DNA of 64,000 bases from Corynebacterium canis (GTDB lineage Bacteria > Actinomycetota > Actinomycetes > Mycobacteriales > Mycobacteriaceae), in contig NZ_CP047080.1 in the NCBI RefSeq assembly GCF_030408595.1, forward strand, positions 1,075,247 to 1,139,246, in the 5' to 3' direction. Made by a program: the position numbers and the translations under genes. Below, piece by piece: positions 18,172 to 26,746 of this stretch. Positions within the stretch are counted from its first letter, which is position 1. Every line of letters starts with the position of its first letter. The notes under the pieces are model-generated. The model had not been told where the DNA came from, made no database searches, and worked only from the letters and a program-made list of their open reading frames with translations.

Positions 18172-19917
18172 TTAGGGCTGGGATTTGATGGTCCATTCTT
18201 CGGCTCGGGAGAGGCTACGCCAAAGGTTGGCGTACAGGCCGTCCTGTTTCAGGAGGGTTTCGTGCGTTCCGGTTTCGCGGACAAAGCCATTGTCAAGTAC
18301 GAGGATTTCGTCGGCGGCGGTGATTGTGCGAAGTTGGTGGGCGACCACGATTACGGTGCGACCGGTCAGGAGTTCGGATAGGGCCTTGTTGATCGCGAGC
18401 TCGGCACCCGGGTCAACGGCGGAGGTGGCTTCATCGAGGATCACGATCGGAGTGTCCTTGAGTAGGGCGCGGGCAATGGAGAGGCGTTGGCGCTGGCCGC
18501 CGGAAAGTCCGGCACCGTCTTCGCCAAGGATTGTGTCGTATCCGTTGGGAAGTTCTCGGATGAATTCGTCGGCGCAGGCGGCCTTCGCGGCTGCGATGAT
18601 TTGTTCTTTGGAGGCATCGGGAGCGCCGATGGCGATATTGTGGGCGACGGTGCCGGGGAACAGGTGGACGCCTTGGAACACTACGCTCACCAGGTCGAAT
18701 AGGTTTTCGGATGGGATGTCAGTGATGTTCGCACCGCCGATGCGGATGGTGCCCGCGGTGGGGTCGTTGAAGCGGGAGATTAGGTTCAGTAGGGTGCTTT
18801 TTCCGGAACCGGAGGGGCCGACGATTGCCAGCATTTTGCCGGTTGGGACGGTAAAGGAAACGTCGTTTAGGGCGTGAGTTCCGTCAGGATACGCGTAGCT
18901 TACGTTTTCGAACTCTATGGTGGTATCTGTGATTTCCGGCGCGGCACCGGTGGGCGTTGGTTGGGCGGAGATTTGCAGGATCGCGTGGACACGCCGCAGC
19001 GAGGCCTCGCACAATCTCCAGCTTTCGGCGGTGCCGATAATCCCGATCAGCGGCTGGTACACGTTTAATACCAGCACGAGCACGGCAGCCGCGAGGAGGA
19101 ATTCTTCGTTTGGCAGCGAGCGCGCTCCCACCACTTTGAGCACGAGCGGGACGCCTAGGAAGATCACTAATGATGTGGTGACGGAGGGCACGACGATTCG
19201 GTATACCATGATGACGCTGATGCGGCGGAAGTCGTCGACGGCGTCATTGAAGTAGGTGAGCACGGCACGCGGCGTCGATAAGACGCGGAGGATGGGCATG
19301 CCGCGTACGGTGTCGATCATGCGGGAGGCTGCGGCGGCTTGTGCACGTTGGCGCTCATCGCCGAGTTCGCCTATACGTTTGCCTGACCACATGGCTACTG
19401 GGAGGGCCGCTAGGATGCTGGCTCCGAACGCGATGCCGAGTACGGGGTCTTGCAGGCTGAGCGCGATGATGACGATGAGCGGAAGGCCGATTGCTTGCCC
19501 GAGACGCGGAAAGCTTTCGCTAAGGAAATTTTCGACGGTTTGCAAGTCTGTGCTAAGCAGGGTGCCGAGGTCGCCGCTGCGGGTACGACTTATCGACGCG
19601 ATGGGGACCGTGCGAATGTGGTCGAGAAGCGCGAGTCTCATTTCCGCTACGGCCTGGAAGGAAGCGAGCCAAGACAGTCGCGCGGCGAAGAATCCGCAGA
19701 TTAATTGGCCTACCAGGGAAATGGCGCAGAGCAGGAGTGCGCGGCTGATTTGCCCTGAGTTCAAACGTTCGTTCGCTACGATGCGCATCACCACCATGAT
19801 CGCCGCGCTGTATGCCAAGCCGAGGCATAGCGATTGCAGCACGCGCAAAATCACGCCTCCGAATGCGGCCGTGCGGGCGGATCCGGAGAGCCTCCACAAG
19901 AGTTTCCAGGTGTTCAT
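18172..19917 (-). CDS. ABC exporter-fold transporter, subunit 2 (YbtQ/IrtB-like)
   Basis: 581 residues: six-helix permease domain, then nucleotide-binding domain with Walker A GPSGSGKSTLL, signature LSGGQRQRLSIARAL, Walker B IVILDEATSAVD and H-loop VVAHQL. ATG 19917 overlaps the upstream gene's TGA (ATGA), which fixes the start; a longer open frame to 20352 lies inside the partner gene and is not real. With its partner it forms a heterodimer of the type used either for drug export or, as in YbtPQ and IrtAB, for import of iron-siderophores. The divergent importer operon with an iron-box-like site supports the iron reading, as inference. Confidence 0.82.
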   Translation of the reverse strand: MNTWKLLWRLSGSARTAAFGGVILRVLQSLCLGLAYSAAIMVVMRIVANERLNSGQISRALLLCAISLVGQLICGFFAARLSWLASFQAVAEMRLALLDHIRTVPIASISRTRSGDLGTLLSTDLQTVENFLSESFPRLGQAIGLPLIVIIALSLQDPVLGIAFGASILAALPVAMWSGKRIGELGDERQRAQAAAASRMIDTVRGMPILRVLSTPRAVLTYFNDAVDDFRRISVIMVYRIVVPSVTTSLVIFLGVPLVLKVVGARSLPNEEFLLAAAVLVLVLNVYQPLIGIIGTAESWRLCEASLRRVHAILQISAQPTPTGAAPEITDTTIEFENVSYAYPDGTHALNDVSFTVPTGKMLAIVGPSGSGKSTLLNLISRFNDPTAGTIRIGGANITDIPSENLFDLVSVVFQGVHLFPGTVAHNIAIGAPDASKEQIIAAAKAACADEFIRELPNGYDTILGEDGAGLSGGQRQRLSIARALLKDTPIVILDEATSAVDPGAELAINKALSELLTGRTVIVVAHQLRTITAADEILVLDNGFVRETGTHETLLKQDGLYANLWRSLSRAEEWTIKSQP

Positions 19918-21707
19918 GCTTGCTCCTTTGTGCCTCGTAATGCTACGTCGCTGGCCGCCGTGTGGTCCGCCCACATGTGCGCATAAATCCCGCCGCTGGC
20001 GACAAGTTCGTCGTGCGTTCCGCGTTCGGCGATCTTTCCCTGTTCTAGAACAATTATTTGATCTGCATTGACTATCGTGCGCAGGCGGTGGGCGATGATC
20101 AGATTCGTTGTGCCGCTGAGTAGCGTGCTCATACTCCGTTGCAGCATGAGCTCTGTCTCCGCATCGGTGGCGGCGGTTGGTTCGTCCAAAATGACGATCG
20201 GCCGGTCCGCCAGCAGTGCGCGGGCGATGGCTAGGCGTTGCTTTTGGCCTCCCGAAAGCCCTTCGCCGGATTCGCCCAAATGTGTGTCTAACCCGTCGGG
20301 CAGCTCGGCGATGACTTGTTGCAATTCGGCGGCGTTCAGGGCGGCGCTGCATTCTTGCTCGCTGGCTTCGGGTTTGGCCAGCGTGAGATTGGCCCGAATC
20401 GAACCTGCTTGCAGCATTGGGCGTTGGAACACAGCGGCTATATTGCGGTACAGGTCTGCGTCACTGAGCGTATCGACGTCGCGTCCCCCGATGCTGATCG
20501 TGCCGCTTGCGGGGGAGTGGAAGCGGAGGAGGAGTTCTGCAAGCGTGGATTTTCCCGAGCCGGAGTGGCCGACTAATGCGGTGGTGGTCCCTGCGGGAAT
20601 GGTAAAGCTGATGTCTTTAAGGACCTCGTGTCCGGGTTCGTATGCGAATGAGACATTCTCGAACTTGATTTCGTGAGTTAGGTCTTCGGCTGGAGCGTAG
20701 TCGGCTTCCTTTTGGTCCGCATCCGCGAGGGCGGCGGCGATTTCTTGTGCGCCGCTGGCGAGGAGTGGAAGCGCCGTCATGCGGTAGAAAATCTTTACTA
20801 AAGGCAGGCTATAGATCGGCCCGAGCACGAAGAAGAGTGCCAGTTCGGTGCCGTCGACGCTGCCGGCCTGATAAAGCCATATTCCGATGGGGGTAATAAG
20901 CACCAGCCCGGAAACCACTAGGGTTGAAAACGGCGATCCCCAGGGGACAAAGGCCCGCCCCCAGTCGCTTTGCAGTTGTGCGTTGCGGCGCACAGCGGTG
21001 GCGGTGCGTTCGTGGGAATCGCCGATACGATTGAACGTGCGTACTACCGGCAGTGCGGTGAGGAAATCCATGATCGCCGCGTTCATTTCTCCGGTCGCGG
21101 CGACCCATTCGCCCATCCGATGCCCATTTGCGCGCATGGCACGGAGCATGGTGTAAAACGCCACAGGGATAAGAGCAATTGTGGCCAATGTAAGCCAAGG
21201 ATTTACTGTGAATAGCCAAATGGTGACCACTATCCATACGGCGACAGATGCGGTGGTTTCCGGCACTGCATGCGCGATAAACACCTCGAGCCGTTCGCAA
21301 TGATCAATGGCTTGGGTCTTTGCGGAAGCCGAATGCTGTTGCGAAAGGCGACCTACGGGAGTGGCTACCCAGGTGCTGCCTAAACGTTTGCGGATCGTTG
21401 CCAGTACATCGAAGGCAACTAAATGGGACACGGCGGTAGATAATCCAAAAAAGACTTGCTGTGCAATCACTGAGATCAGTGCAAAAAATGCTAGCGCGCC
21501 GATAATCCGCCCAGTGTCAACGGGGGCGGGCTCCGTTCGTTCAATAATGGCCGCTAGGGCTTGCCAGACTAATGAAGCGAGGATTATCTCGAACATTGCG
21601 CTGCAAATCGCGAGTACAGCGGCGGCTGCGAGCCTTGCCCAATGGCCATCCATATGGGCGCGAACCAGCCGTAACGCGCTGCGGTAATCTGGGCCAGCAT
21701 CATTCAT
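19914..21707 (-). CDS. ABC exporter-fold transporter, subunit 1 (YbtP/IrtA-like)
   Basis: 597 residues: six-helix permease domain, then nucleotide-binding domain with Walker A VGHSGSGKSTLAELL, signature LSGGQKQRLAIARAL, Walker B IVILDEPTAATD and H-loop IIAHRL. The catalytic Glu is kept, but the D-loop is DEPTAATD where its partner has DEATSAVD, as in heterodimeric pairs. There is no siderophore-interacting reductase domain such as IrtA has at its N-terminus. It is the first gene of a two-gene operon divergent from the importer operon. Confidence 0.82.
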   Translation of the reverse strand: MNDAGPDYRSALRLVRAHMDGHWARLAAAAVLAICSAMFEIILASLVWQALAAIIERTEPAPVDTGRIIGALAFFALISVIAQQVFFGLSTAVSHLVAFDVLATIRKRLGSTWVATPVGRLSQQHSASAKTQAIDHCERLEVFIAHAVPETTASVAVWIVVTIWLFTVNPWLTLATIALIPVAFYTMLRAMRANGHRMGEWVAATGEMNAAIMDFLTALPVVRTFNRIGDSHERTATAVRRNAQLQSDWGRAFVPWGSPFSTLVVSGLVLITPIGIWLYQAGSVDGTELALFFVLGPIYSLPLVKIFYRMTALPLLASGAQEIAAALADADQKEADYAPAEDLTHEIKFENVSFAYEPGHEVLKDISFTIPAGTTTALVGHSGSGKSTLAELLLRFHSPASGTISIGGRDVDTLSDADLYRNIAAVFQRPMLQAGSIRANLTLAKPEASEQECSAALNAAELQQVIAELPDGLDTHLGESGEGLSGGQKQRLAIARALLADRPIVILDEPTAATDAETELMLQRSMSTLLSGTTNLIIAHRLRTIVNADQIIVLEQGKIAERGTHDELVASGGIYAHMWADHTAASDVALRGTKEQA

Positions 21708-21749
21708 AATTACGTACCTCGTGTCATGGTTTTACAACACTTACCACTG

Positions 21750-21782
21750 GGGGTGATCAAATCTGGGGGTGATCAAATCACC
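21750..21782. promoter_or_regulatory. Direct repeat with inverted repeat upstream of exporter pair
   Basis: The phrase GGGGGTGATCAAATC occurs twice in tandem. The second copy completes a perfect inverted repeat GGTGAT-CAA-ATCACC (21768-21782). Lying about 45-75 bases before the ATG of the exporter operon, it is a plausible operator; the regulator is unknown. Confidence 0.4.
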
Positions 21783-22064
21783 GTGCAGCCAAGATCAATA
21801 CCGCCAGAGAAAACGATGTTCTGCACGGTGAACATGCACTCCACTCTACCTTTTGCAAAGAATTCTTCCTCGAAAAGAAAGAACACAATGGTTATATATG
21901 AGCATGCATTTCCACTGATTCTTATGTGAAAAGTAGCAGATTTTCATGTAAATAGGTTTTGGCTTGGCAATGATTTGGTAGTTTGTGTCATTCGGTTCAG
22001 TTTGTTTGCACAGGGGGTGATGCACGGGAGGGCGATCGTCTGGAGGTGTACTCGCGAGGTCTTA

Positions 22065-22092
22065 TTGGAAAGCGATTTCAATATTGTACAAT
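22065..22092 (+). promoter_or_regulatory. Candidate sigma-70-type promoter of importer operon
   Basis: TTGGAA at 22065-22070 and TACAAT at 22087-22092 are spaced by 16 bases, a good match to a housekeeping promoter, about 97 bases before the lipoprotein start. A second possible -10 (TAGTAT, 22131-22136) lies inside the DtxR-like box. Confidence 0.5.
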
Positions 22093-22124
22093 AGGGGGTG
22101 TTTCGGGGCTGCCTACACGCAGTT

Positions 22125-22143
22125 TTAGCTTAGTATAAGCTAA
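22125..22143. promoter_or_regulatory. DtxR-like iron box
   Basis: TTAGCTTAGTATAAGCTAA is a perfect palindrome (8-base arms, 3-base spacer). By my count 15 of 19 positions agree with the DtxR consensus TTAGGTTAGCCTAACCTAA. It sits 46 bases before the importer lipoprotein start, and the following bases extend as AGCTAACCTAACTT, a second partial match. Iron-dependent repression is inferred. Confidence 0.6.
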
Positions 22144-22188
22144 CCTAACTTCGAATATTATTCCGCATTGGAAGGAAACTGTTGTTCC

Positions 22189-23694
22189 ATGGAGCGTCGT
22201 CAATTTCTCAAGTTGCTTGCAACCGGTACCACCGTGGCCCTCGCCGGGTCTGTGTTTGCTGCGTGTTCGCAGCAGGACGCTGATAGTGATGCTGCCGCTA
22301 GCAATGAGGCGAAAACCACATTGCGCGTAGCGGCGATTGGTAATCCGGGTGATGAGTTGGATCCGTCGGCTGCTTCGGGCACGGCAACGTGGGCGGGGAT
22401 TTACGCGATTTTTGAGTCGTTAGTGGTTACTGCCGCAACGGGGCCGAGTATGCAGTTGGCCACCACGGCGAAGCCGAATGATGATGCCACCGAATGGACT
22501 GTAACTTTGCGCGATGGCGCGAAGTTCTCGGATGGTTCCCCAGTGACCGCGAAGGATGTATTGGCGTCGTTGCGTTTTACTGCGGATTCGCAAAAGCTTG
22601 GCTCGCAATTGGCCAGCGTTGATTTGGACAAGAGCGAGGCGAAGGACGATAGCACTGTGGTTTTGGCGCTGTATCAGCCGCGCGCCGATTTTATTGAAAG
22701 CGTTTTGGCCAAATCGAGTTTGGTGTTTAAGGATGGGGATCCAGCAAAGGGGATTGGTTCGGGCCCTTATGTAAAGGAATCCGGTTCCGCCGCTGATGGC
22801 TGGTCGTTTATGGCGAATGAGCATTTTCCCAAGGATAAGCGCCTTTCGGAGATGCTCGAGGTGCGTGTGATTGCGGACGCGGATGCTCGTATTCGCGCCG
22901 TGAATTCGGGGGAAATTGATCTTGCATTGGATCTGCCGGTGGTGGCGGCTAAAACGTTGACCGGGGATACAGAGATTTGGTCCGCCGGCCCGTCGGATGC
23001 CAAGAACCTCGGCGTGTTCTTGAACACCGACGTGGCACCGTTTAATAATGTGGACGCCCGCAAAGCATTCAAACTGGCGATCGATCGCGAGAAGCTTGCC
23101 AAGACGCTGTTTGACGGCCACGGCCAACCCGGCGACGATTTGCCCGGTAAGGGCATGGACGGCTACCCCGAGAGCGTGCGGGCAAAGCGCGACGTCGCTA
23201 AGGCAAAGGAGTTGTTTGCGGCGGCCGGAATCACGGAGCTTACCCTGAGCACCGCCGATGTGAGCCCCGGGATGAACGATGCTGCGCACCTGATCGCCGA
23301 GCAATTGGATGAGGCGGGTGTGAAGCTTAAGGTAGATGAGCGCGATCCGGCCACCTACTACAACGATATCCCCGCGCTGATGAAGCTGCCGCTGTTCGCA
23401 ACGTATTTGCAGAATTTCCCCACGGAGTACGGTCTGCAATTCACCTCCGGAACTAACGGTGTGTTCAATATGTCTGGCTGGGGCAAGAACGCCGAATGGG
23501 ATGCCAAGCTTGCGGAGATCGGCGCCACGGTGGACGCGAAGGAACGCCAGAAGCTAGTTGATTCGCTGTCCAAGACCTATGCCGAAGAGGGCGGCACGGT
23601 GCTGTGGGGTGTGCAGGATACGCTGCATGGTCGGGTGAAGGGCACCCCGGATGTGATCATGTCCCAGGGCGCGCCGGTGTTTACCACCCCGTAG
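22189..23694 (+). CDS. Family 5 ABC solute-binding lipoprotein, Tat-type signal
   Basis: 501 residues from ATG 22189 (GAAGGAAA upstream; a TTG at 22168 is less likely). The N-terminus MERRQFLKLLATGTT has the twin-arginine motif RRQFLK, and the hydrophobic run ends in a lipobox VFAAC, so a Tat-exported lipoprotein is likely. The body matches the family 5 (peptide/nickel/opine) binding proteins: WTVTLRDGAKFSDGSPVTAKDV, VASLR-type helix, GIGSGPYV, AFKLAIDREKLAKTLFDGHG. With the DtxR-like box upstream, a metal-chelate ligand is a reasonable inference, but a peptide ligand is not excluded. Confidence 0.82.
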   Translation: MERRQFLKLLATGTTVALAGSVFAACSQQDADSDAAASNEAKTTLRVAAIGNPGDELDPSAASGTATWAGIYAIFESLVVTAATGPSMQLATTAKPNDDATEWTVTLRDGAKFSDGSPVTAKDVLASLRFTADSQKLGSQLASVDLDKSEAKDDSTVVLALYQPRADFIESVLAKSSLVFKDGDPAKGIGSGPYVKESGSAADGWSFMANEHFPKDKRLSEMLEVRVIADADARIRAVNSGEIDLALDLPVVAAKTLTGDTEIWSAGPSDAKNLGVFLNTDVAPFNNVDARKAFKLAIDREKLAKTLFDGHGQPGDDLPGKGMDGYPESVRAKRDVAKAKELFAAAGITELTLSTADVSPGMNDAAHLIAEQLDEAGVKLKVDERDPATYYNDIPALMKLPLFATYLQNFPTEYGLQFTSGTNGVFNMSGWGKNAEWDAKLAEIGATVDAKERQKLVDSLSKTYAEEGGTVLWGVQDTLHGRVKGTPDVIMSQGAPVFTTP

Positions 23695-23700
23695 CGCGTC

Positions 23701-24681
23701 GTGCTACCTACCCCATTGCGTTCCGCCTTGCGCACCGTGCGACCAACCGCACTGGCTACCATGTTGCGCGCCATCCTGCGTCTGGCGGTGACGTTGCTTA
23801 TCGCCGCTGTGTTCGTGTTTTTGGTCATGGATGCGCTGCCCGGCGACGTAGCCACCCAATCGCTCGGCCCGACCAGCCCAGAAGCCCTCGCGTCGCTGCG
23901 GGCGGAGCTGGGCCTGGATCGACCGGTGTGGGAGCGGCTCGGCCAGTGGCTGTTTGGCTTGGCCACTGGGGACTTGGGCACCTTGGCGCTTTCAGGCAAG
24001 CCATTGGCTTCGCTGGCCGCACCCGCCGTGCGCAATACGCTATTGTTGGCTGCGGTTACTGCGCCGATCGTGTTGTTGGTGGGCGTTGGCGGCGGCGTGT
24101 ATGCGGGCAGCCGGCCGGGCTCGCGCCGCGATCGTGGCTGGTCAATGGCGGCACAGACGGTGATCGCGGTGCCGGATTTTGCGGTGGCTACGCTGCTGGT
24201 GGTGATTTTGGCCGCGAAGTTTCGGCTGGTGCCGCAAGTTTCTTTGGTGGCGCCGGGCCGTTCGCCGTTGGATAGTCCGAACATTTTGGTGATTCCGGCG
24301 TTGTCCCTCGGGCTGGCGGCGGGCGCATGGTTGTTGCGCATGGTGCGTTCCGTGGTTGCCGACGCCGCGGAGCTCCCGCATGTGCAAGCCGCCACGGGAG
24401 CGGGGGTCCATCCCGCGCGGGTCGTGATCGCTCATATTCTGCCGGTTGTTGCCGCCCCGATCGCACAATTGATCGTAGCGGTGGTGCCGTATTTATTGTC
24501 CGGTGCCGTGGTGGTGGAATCTGTGGTGGGCTATCCGGGGATTGGCGGTTTGCTTACCGGCTTGGTCGGCCAGCGTGAAACCACTGCGGTTGCGTCGTTG
24601 ACGGTGGCGTTGGCGGCCGTGACGTTGGTGTTGTTTGCGTTGGCGGATACCCAAAGGAAGCGCTTGGTGGTGACCAAATGA
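23701..24681 (+). CDS. ABC importer permease (DppB/NikB type)
   Basis: 326 residues, six helices. The start region RLAVTLLIAAVFVFLVMDALPGD resembles the DppB/OppB N-terminal segment, with LRAELGLDRPVWERLGQWL, and the coupling EAA-like loop ADAAELPHVQAATGAGVHPARVV. It follows the binding protein by six bases. GTG 23701 is used; ATG 23761 would shorten it by 20 residues, and neither start has a clear ribosome-binding site. It pairs with the next gene to form the channel. Confidence 0.82.
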   Translation: MLPTPLRSALRTVRPTALATMLRAILRLAVTLLIAAVFVFLVMDALPGDVATQSLGPTSPEALASLRAELGLDRPVWERLGQWLFGLATGDLGTLALSGKPLASLAAPAVRNTLLLAAVTAPIVLLVGVGGGVYAGSRPGSRRDRGWSMAAQTVIAVPDFAVATLLVVILAAKFRLVPQVSLVAPGRSPLDSPNILVIPALSLGLAAGAWLLRMVRSVVADAAELPHVQAATGAGVHPARVVIAHILPVVAAPIAQLIVAVVPYLLSGAVVVESVVGYPGIGGLLTGLVGQRETTAVASLTVALAAVTLVLFALADTQRKRLVVTK

Positions 24682-25463
24682 TTCGTGTTGGGGCGGCGTT
24701 CGTGTGGGCCGTGGCCGTTGTGTTGGCGGTGTTTGGCCCGCTGCTTGCGCCGGTTATTGGTTTGCCGTCGGCCACCGATATTTCCGCAACTCCATTCGAA
24801 CCCGCATCTGGTGAACATGTGTTTGGCACGGACCGCCTCGGCCGAGATATTGCGGCCCGCATGCTCTCTGGGAATGCGGTGCTCGTGGTGGTGCCTTTGG
24901 TGGCGGCGTGCCTGGCTAGTGCCGCAGGCTTGGTGGTGGGTTCGCTGTATGTGATGGTGCCGCAATGGGCGCGCGGCGTGACGCGTACCCTGCTCGATGC
25001 GTTGCTGGTGGTCCCTCCGATTGTGATCATGCTTGCTATTGCGGCTTCGACGGGGTTGTCGGCGCCGTGGTTGATTGGCGCGAGCGTGGTGTTGGCGTTG
25101 CCCTTGTCGAGCCGGTTTTTCGAGGCGACCGCGCAGCGCGTGCTGGCCGCCGGTTTTATCGAACTCGCGCGTTGCCGTGGCGATGGTTGGGCGCGCATTG
25201 TGGTGCGCGAGGTCGCACCCGTTTTAGCACGTCCGTTCGCCACCGATGTGTCCTTGCGTTTCGTCGCCACTGTGTACCTTACGGCTACGGCGTCCTTCCT
25301 AGGTGCAGGCGTTGGGGATGGTAGCGATACGTGGGCCACGCTTATCCAATCCGGGTTATCTGGGGTGATGCTGAATCCGTGGGGCGTTGCCGCGCCTGCG
25401 CTGGCGATTATGGCATTGACCGTGCCGTTGAGCGTGCTGAGTTTTGGGGGCGGTGACGTATGA
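24678..25463 (+). CDS. ABC importer permease (DppC/NikC type)
   Basis: 261 residues, overlapping the previous gene by ATGA. It shows the DppC features HVFGTDRLGRDIAARML near the N-terminus and the coupling loop FIELARCRGDGWARIVVREVAP. It is shorter than most DppC proteins because it lacks the N-terminal extension. It overlaps the following ATPase gene by four bases, so the four ABC genes form one operon. Confidence 0.82.
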   Translation: MIRVGAAFVWAVAVVLAVFGPLLAPVIGLPSATDISATPFEPASGEHVFGTDRLGRDIAARMLSGNAVLVVVPLVAACLASAAGLVVGSLYVMVPQWARGVTRTLLDALLVVPPIVIMLAIAASTGLSAPWLIGASVVLALPLSSRFFEATAQRVLAAGFIELARCRGDGWARIVVREVAPVLARPFATDVSLRFVATVYLTATASFLGAGVGDGSDTWATLIQSGLSGVMLNPWGVAAPALAIMALTVPLSVLSFGGGDV

Positions 25464-26734
25464 TCGACGTCGCAAAGCTTTGTGTGCGTATCGACGCCGC
25501 GGGGGAGGCGTTATTCGAACACGTGAACCTCCGCGTGTCCCCCGGCGAAACTGTCGCACTTATGGGCGAATCTGGGGTGGGTAAGTCCACATTGGGTAGG
25601 GCCTTGGTGGGGCAGTTGCCGACGCGGTTGCGGGTGACGGAAGGCCGCGTGACGGTGGCGGGTTGCGAGCCATTGCACTTGCGCGGCAAGCGGCTGCGAG
25701 AGTTTCGCAAACGCGTTTCATATATTGATCAGGATCCGGGGGCGGCTTTGACGCCGCATTTCACGGTGCGTCGGCTGCTTGCGGAACGCGCCCAGGTCGA
25801 TCCACAGCCCCTAGCCGCGTTTTTGGAGATCGAACACCTGATGGACGCCTATCCGGCGCAGCTTTCGGGCGGTCAGCGGCGTCGTGTCGCATTGGCCCGC
25901 GGGTTGGTGTCGCAGCCGGAGGCGGTGATTTTCGATGAGCCCACCGCCGGCCTCGACGCCGCCACATTAGAAAAGGTGTGCGCAGCGTTGGCGGAGCTGG
26001 AGGGCGCGGCAAAGTTGGTGATCACCCACGATTTGGAGTTCGCGCAGCGGGTGGCGGATCGCATTGTGCGCATCGGGCCGCCGCCGCAACGGGTGCCTAA
26101 GACGCGTGGCGAGGTGCCGGCAGTGGGCACTTCGGTGTTGCAGGTGCGCGGTTTGGATGCGGGACATGCTGGTCAGCCGCGTTCCCAACCCTTGGACGTC
26201 ACAGTTCATGCGGGCGAAGTGGTGGCCTTGACGGGCCCTTCCGGCTGCGGCAAAACTACCTTGCTGCGCGCTATCCTGGGCCTGCACGTCCCGGATACCG
26301 GCAGTGTGGCGGTGCAGGGGGCCGTGCTCGCGCCCCAGCTTGCGCGGCGTTCTATCGCGCAGCGGCGTGGCATCGGTTGGGTGCCGCAGGATGCGGCGTT
26401 GAGTTTGAACCCGGCGCATAGCGTCGCCCGGATCCTGCGTCAGCCCGATATCGAGGTGTGCACCCGCCTGGGAATCGAACATTTATTGGATAGGCGCCCG
26501 GGTGAGTTGTCCGGTGGGCAGCGGCAGCGGGTGCTGTTTGCGGCGGCCATTGCGTTGCGTCCTCCCGTCTTGCTTTTGGACGAGGCTACCGCCGCGCTCG
26601 ACCCCGATACCCGCGATTGCGTCCTCGGCGAGGTAGACCGTTTGTGCGAGGCCGGCACCGCGGTGCTGGCGGTGAGCCACGAGGACGCTATCTGCCAGTG
26701 GGCGGATCGTGTGATCGCACTTGAACCATCTTAA
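25460..26734 (+). CDS. ABC importer ATPase with two fused nucleotide-binding domains
   Basis: 424 residues with two ATPase domains. First: Walker A GESGVGKSTLG, signature LSGGQRRRVALARGL, Walker B AVIFDEPTAGLD, H-loop ITHD. Second: Walker A GPSGCGKTTLL, signature LSGGQRQRVLFAAAI, Walker B VLLLDEATAALD, H-loop VSHED. This is a DppD-DppF-type fusion but over 100 residues shorter than the fused OppDF at 38.2 kb, lacking the C-terminal oligopeptide/dipeptide extensions. It energises the importer. Confidence 0.82.
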   Translation: MIDVAKLCVRIDAAGEALFEHVNLRVSPGETVALMGESGVGKSTLGRALVGQLPTRLRVTEGRVTVAGCEPLHLRGKRLREFRKRVSYIDQDPGAALTPHFTVRRLLAERAQVDPQPLAAFLEIEHLMDAYPAQLSGGQRRRVALARGLVSQPEAVIFDEPTAGLDAATLEKVCAALAELEGAAKLVITHDLEFAQRVADRIVRIGPPPQRVPKTRGEVPAVGTSVLQVRGLDAGHAGQPRSQPLDVTVHAGEVVALTGPSGCGKTTLLRAILGLHVPDTGSVAVQGAVLAPQLARRSIAQRRGIGWVPQDAALSLNPAHSVARILRQPDIEVCTRLGIEHLLDRRPGELSGGQRQRVLFAAAIALRPPVLLLDEATAALDPDTRDCVLGEVDRLCEAGTAVLAVSHEDAICQWADRVIALEPS

Positions 26735-26746
26735 GGAGCCGAAAAT

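Noticed and set aside
18064..18381. 105-codon plus-strand frame before the ABC pair
   Set aside because: It overlaps the conserved C-terminus of the ABC ATPase on the other strand and shows no family features.
19918..20352. N-terminal extension of the second ABC gene
   Set aside because: It runs through the 3' coding part of the partner gene; the ATGA overlap at 19914-19917 marks the real start.
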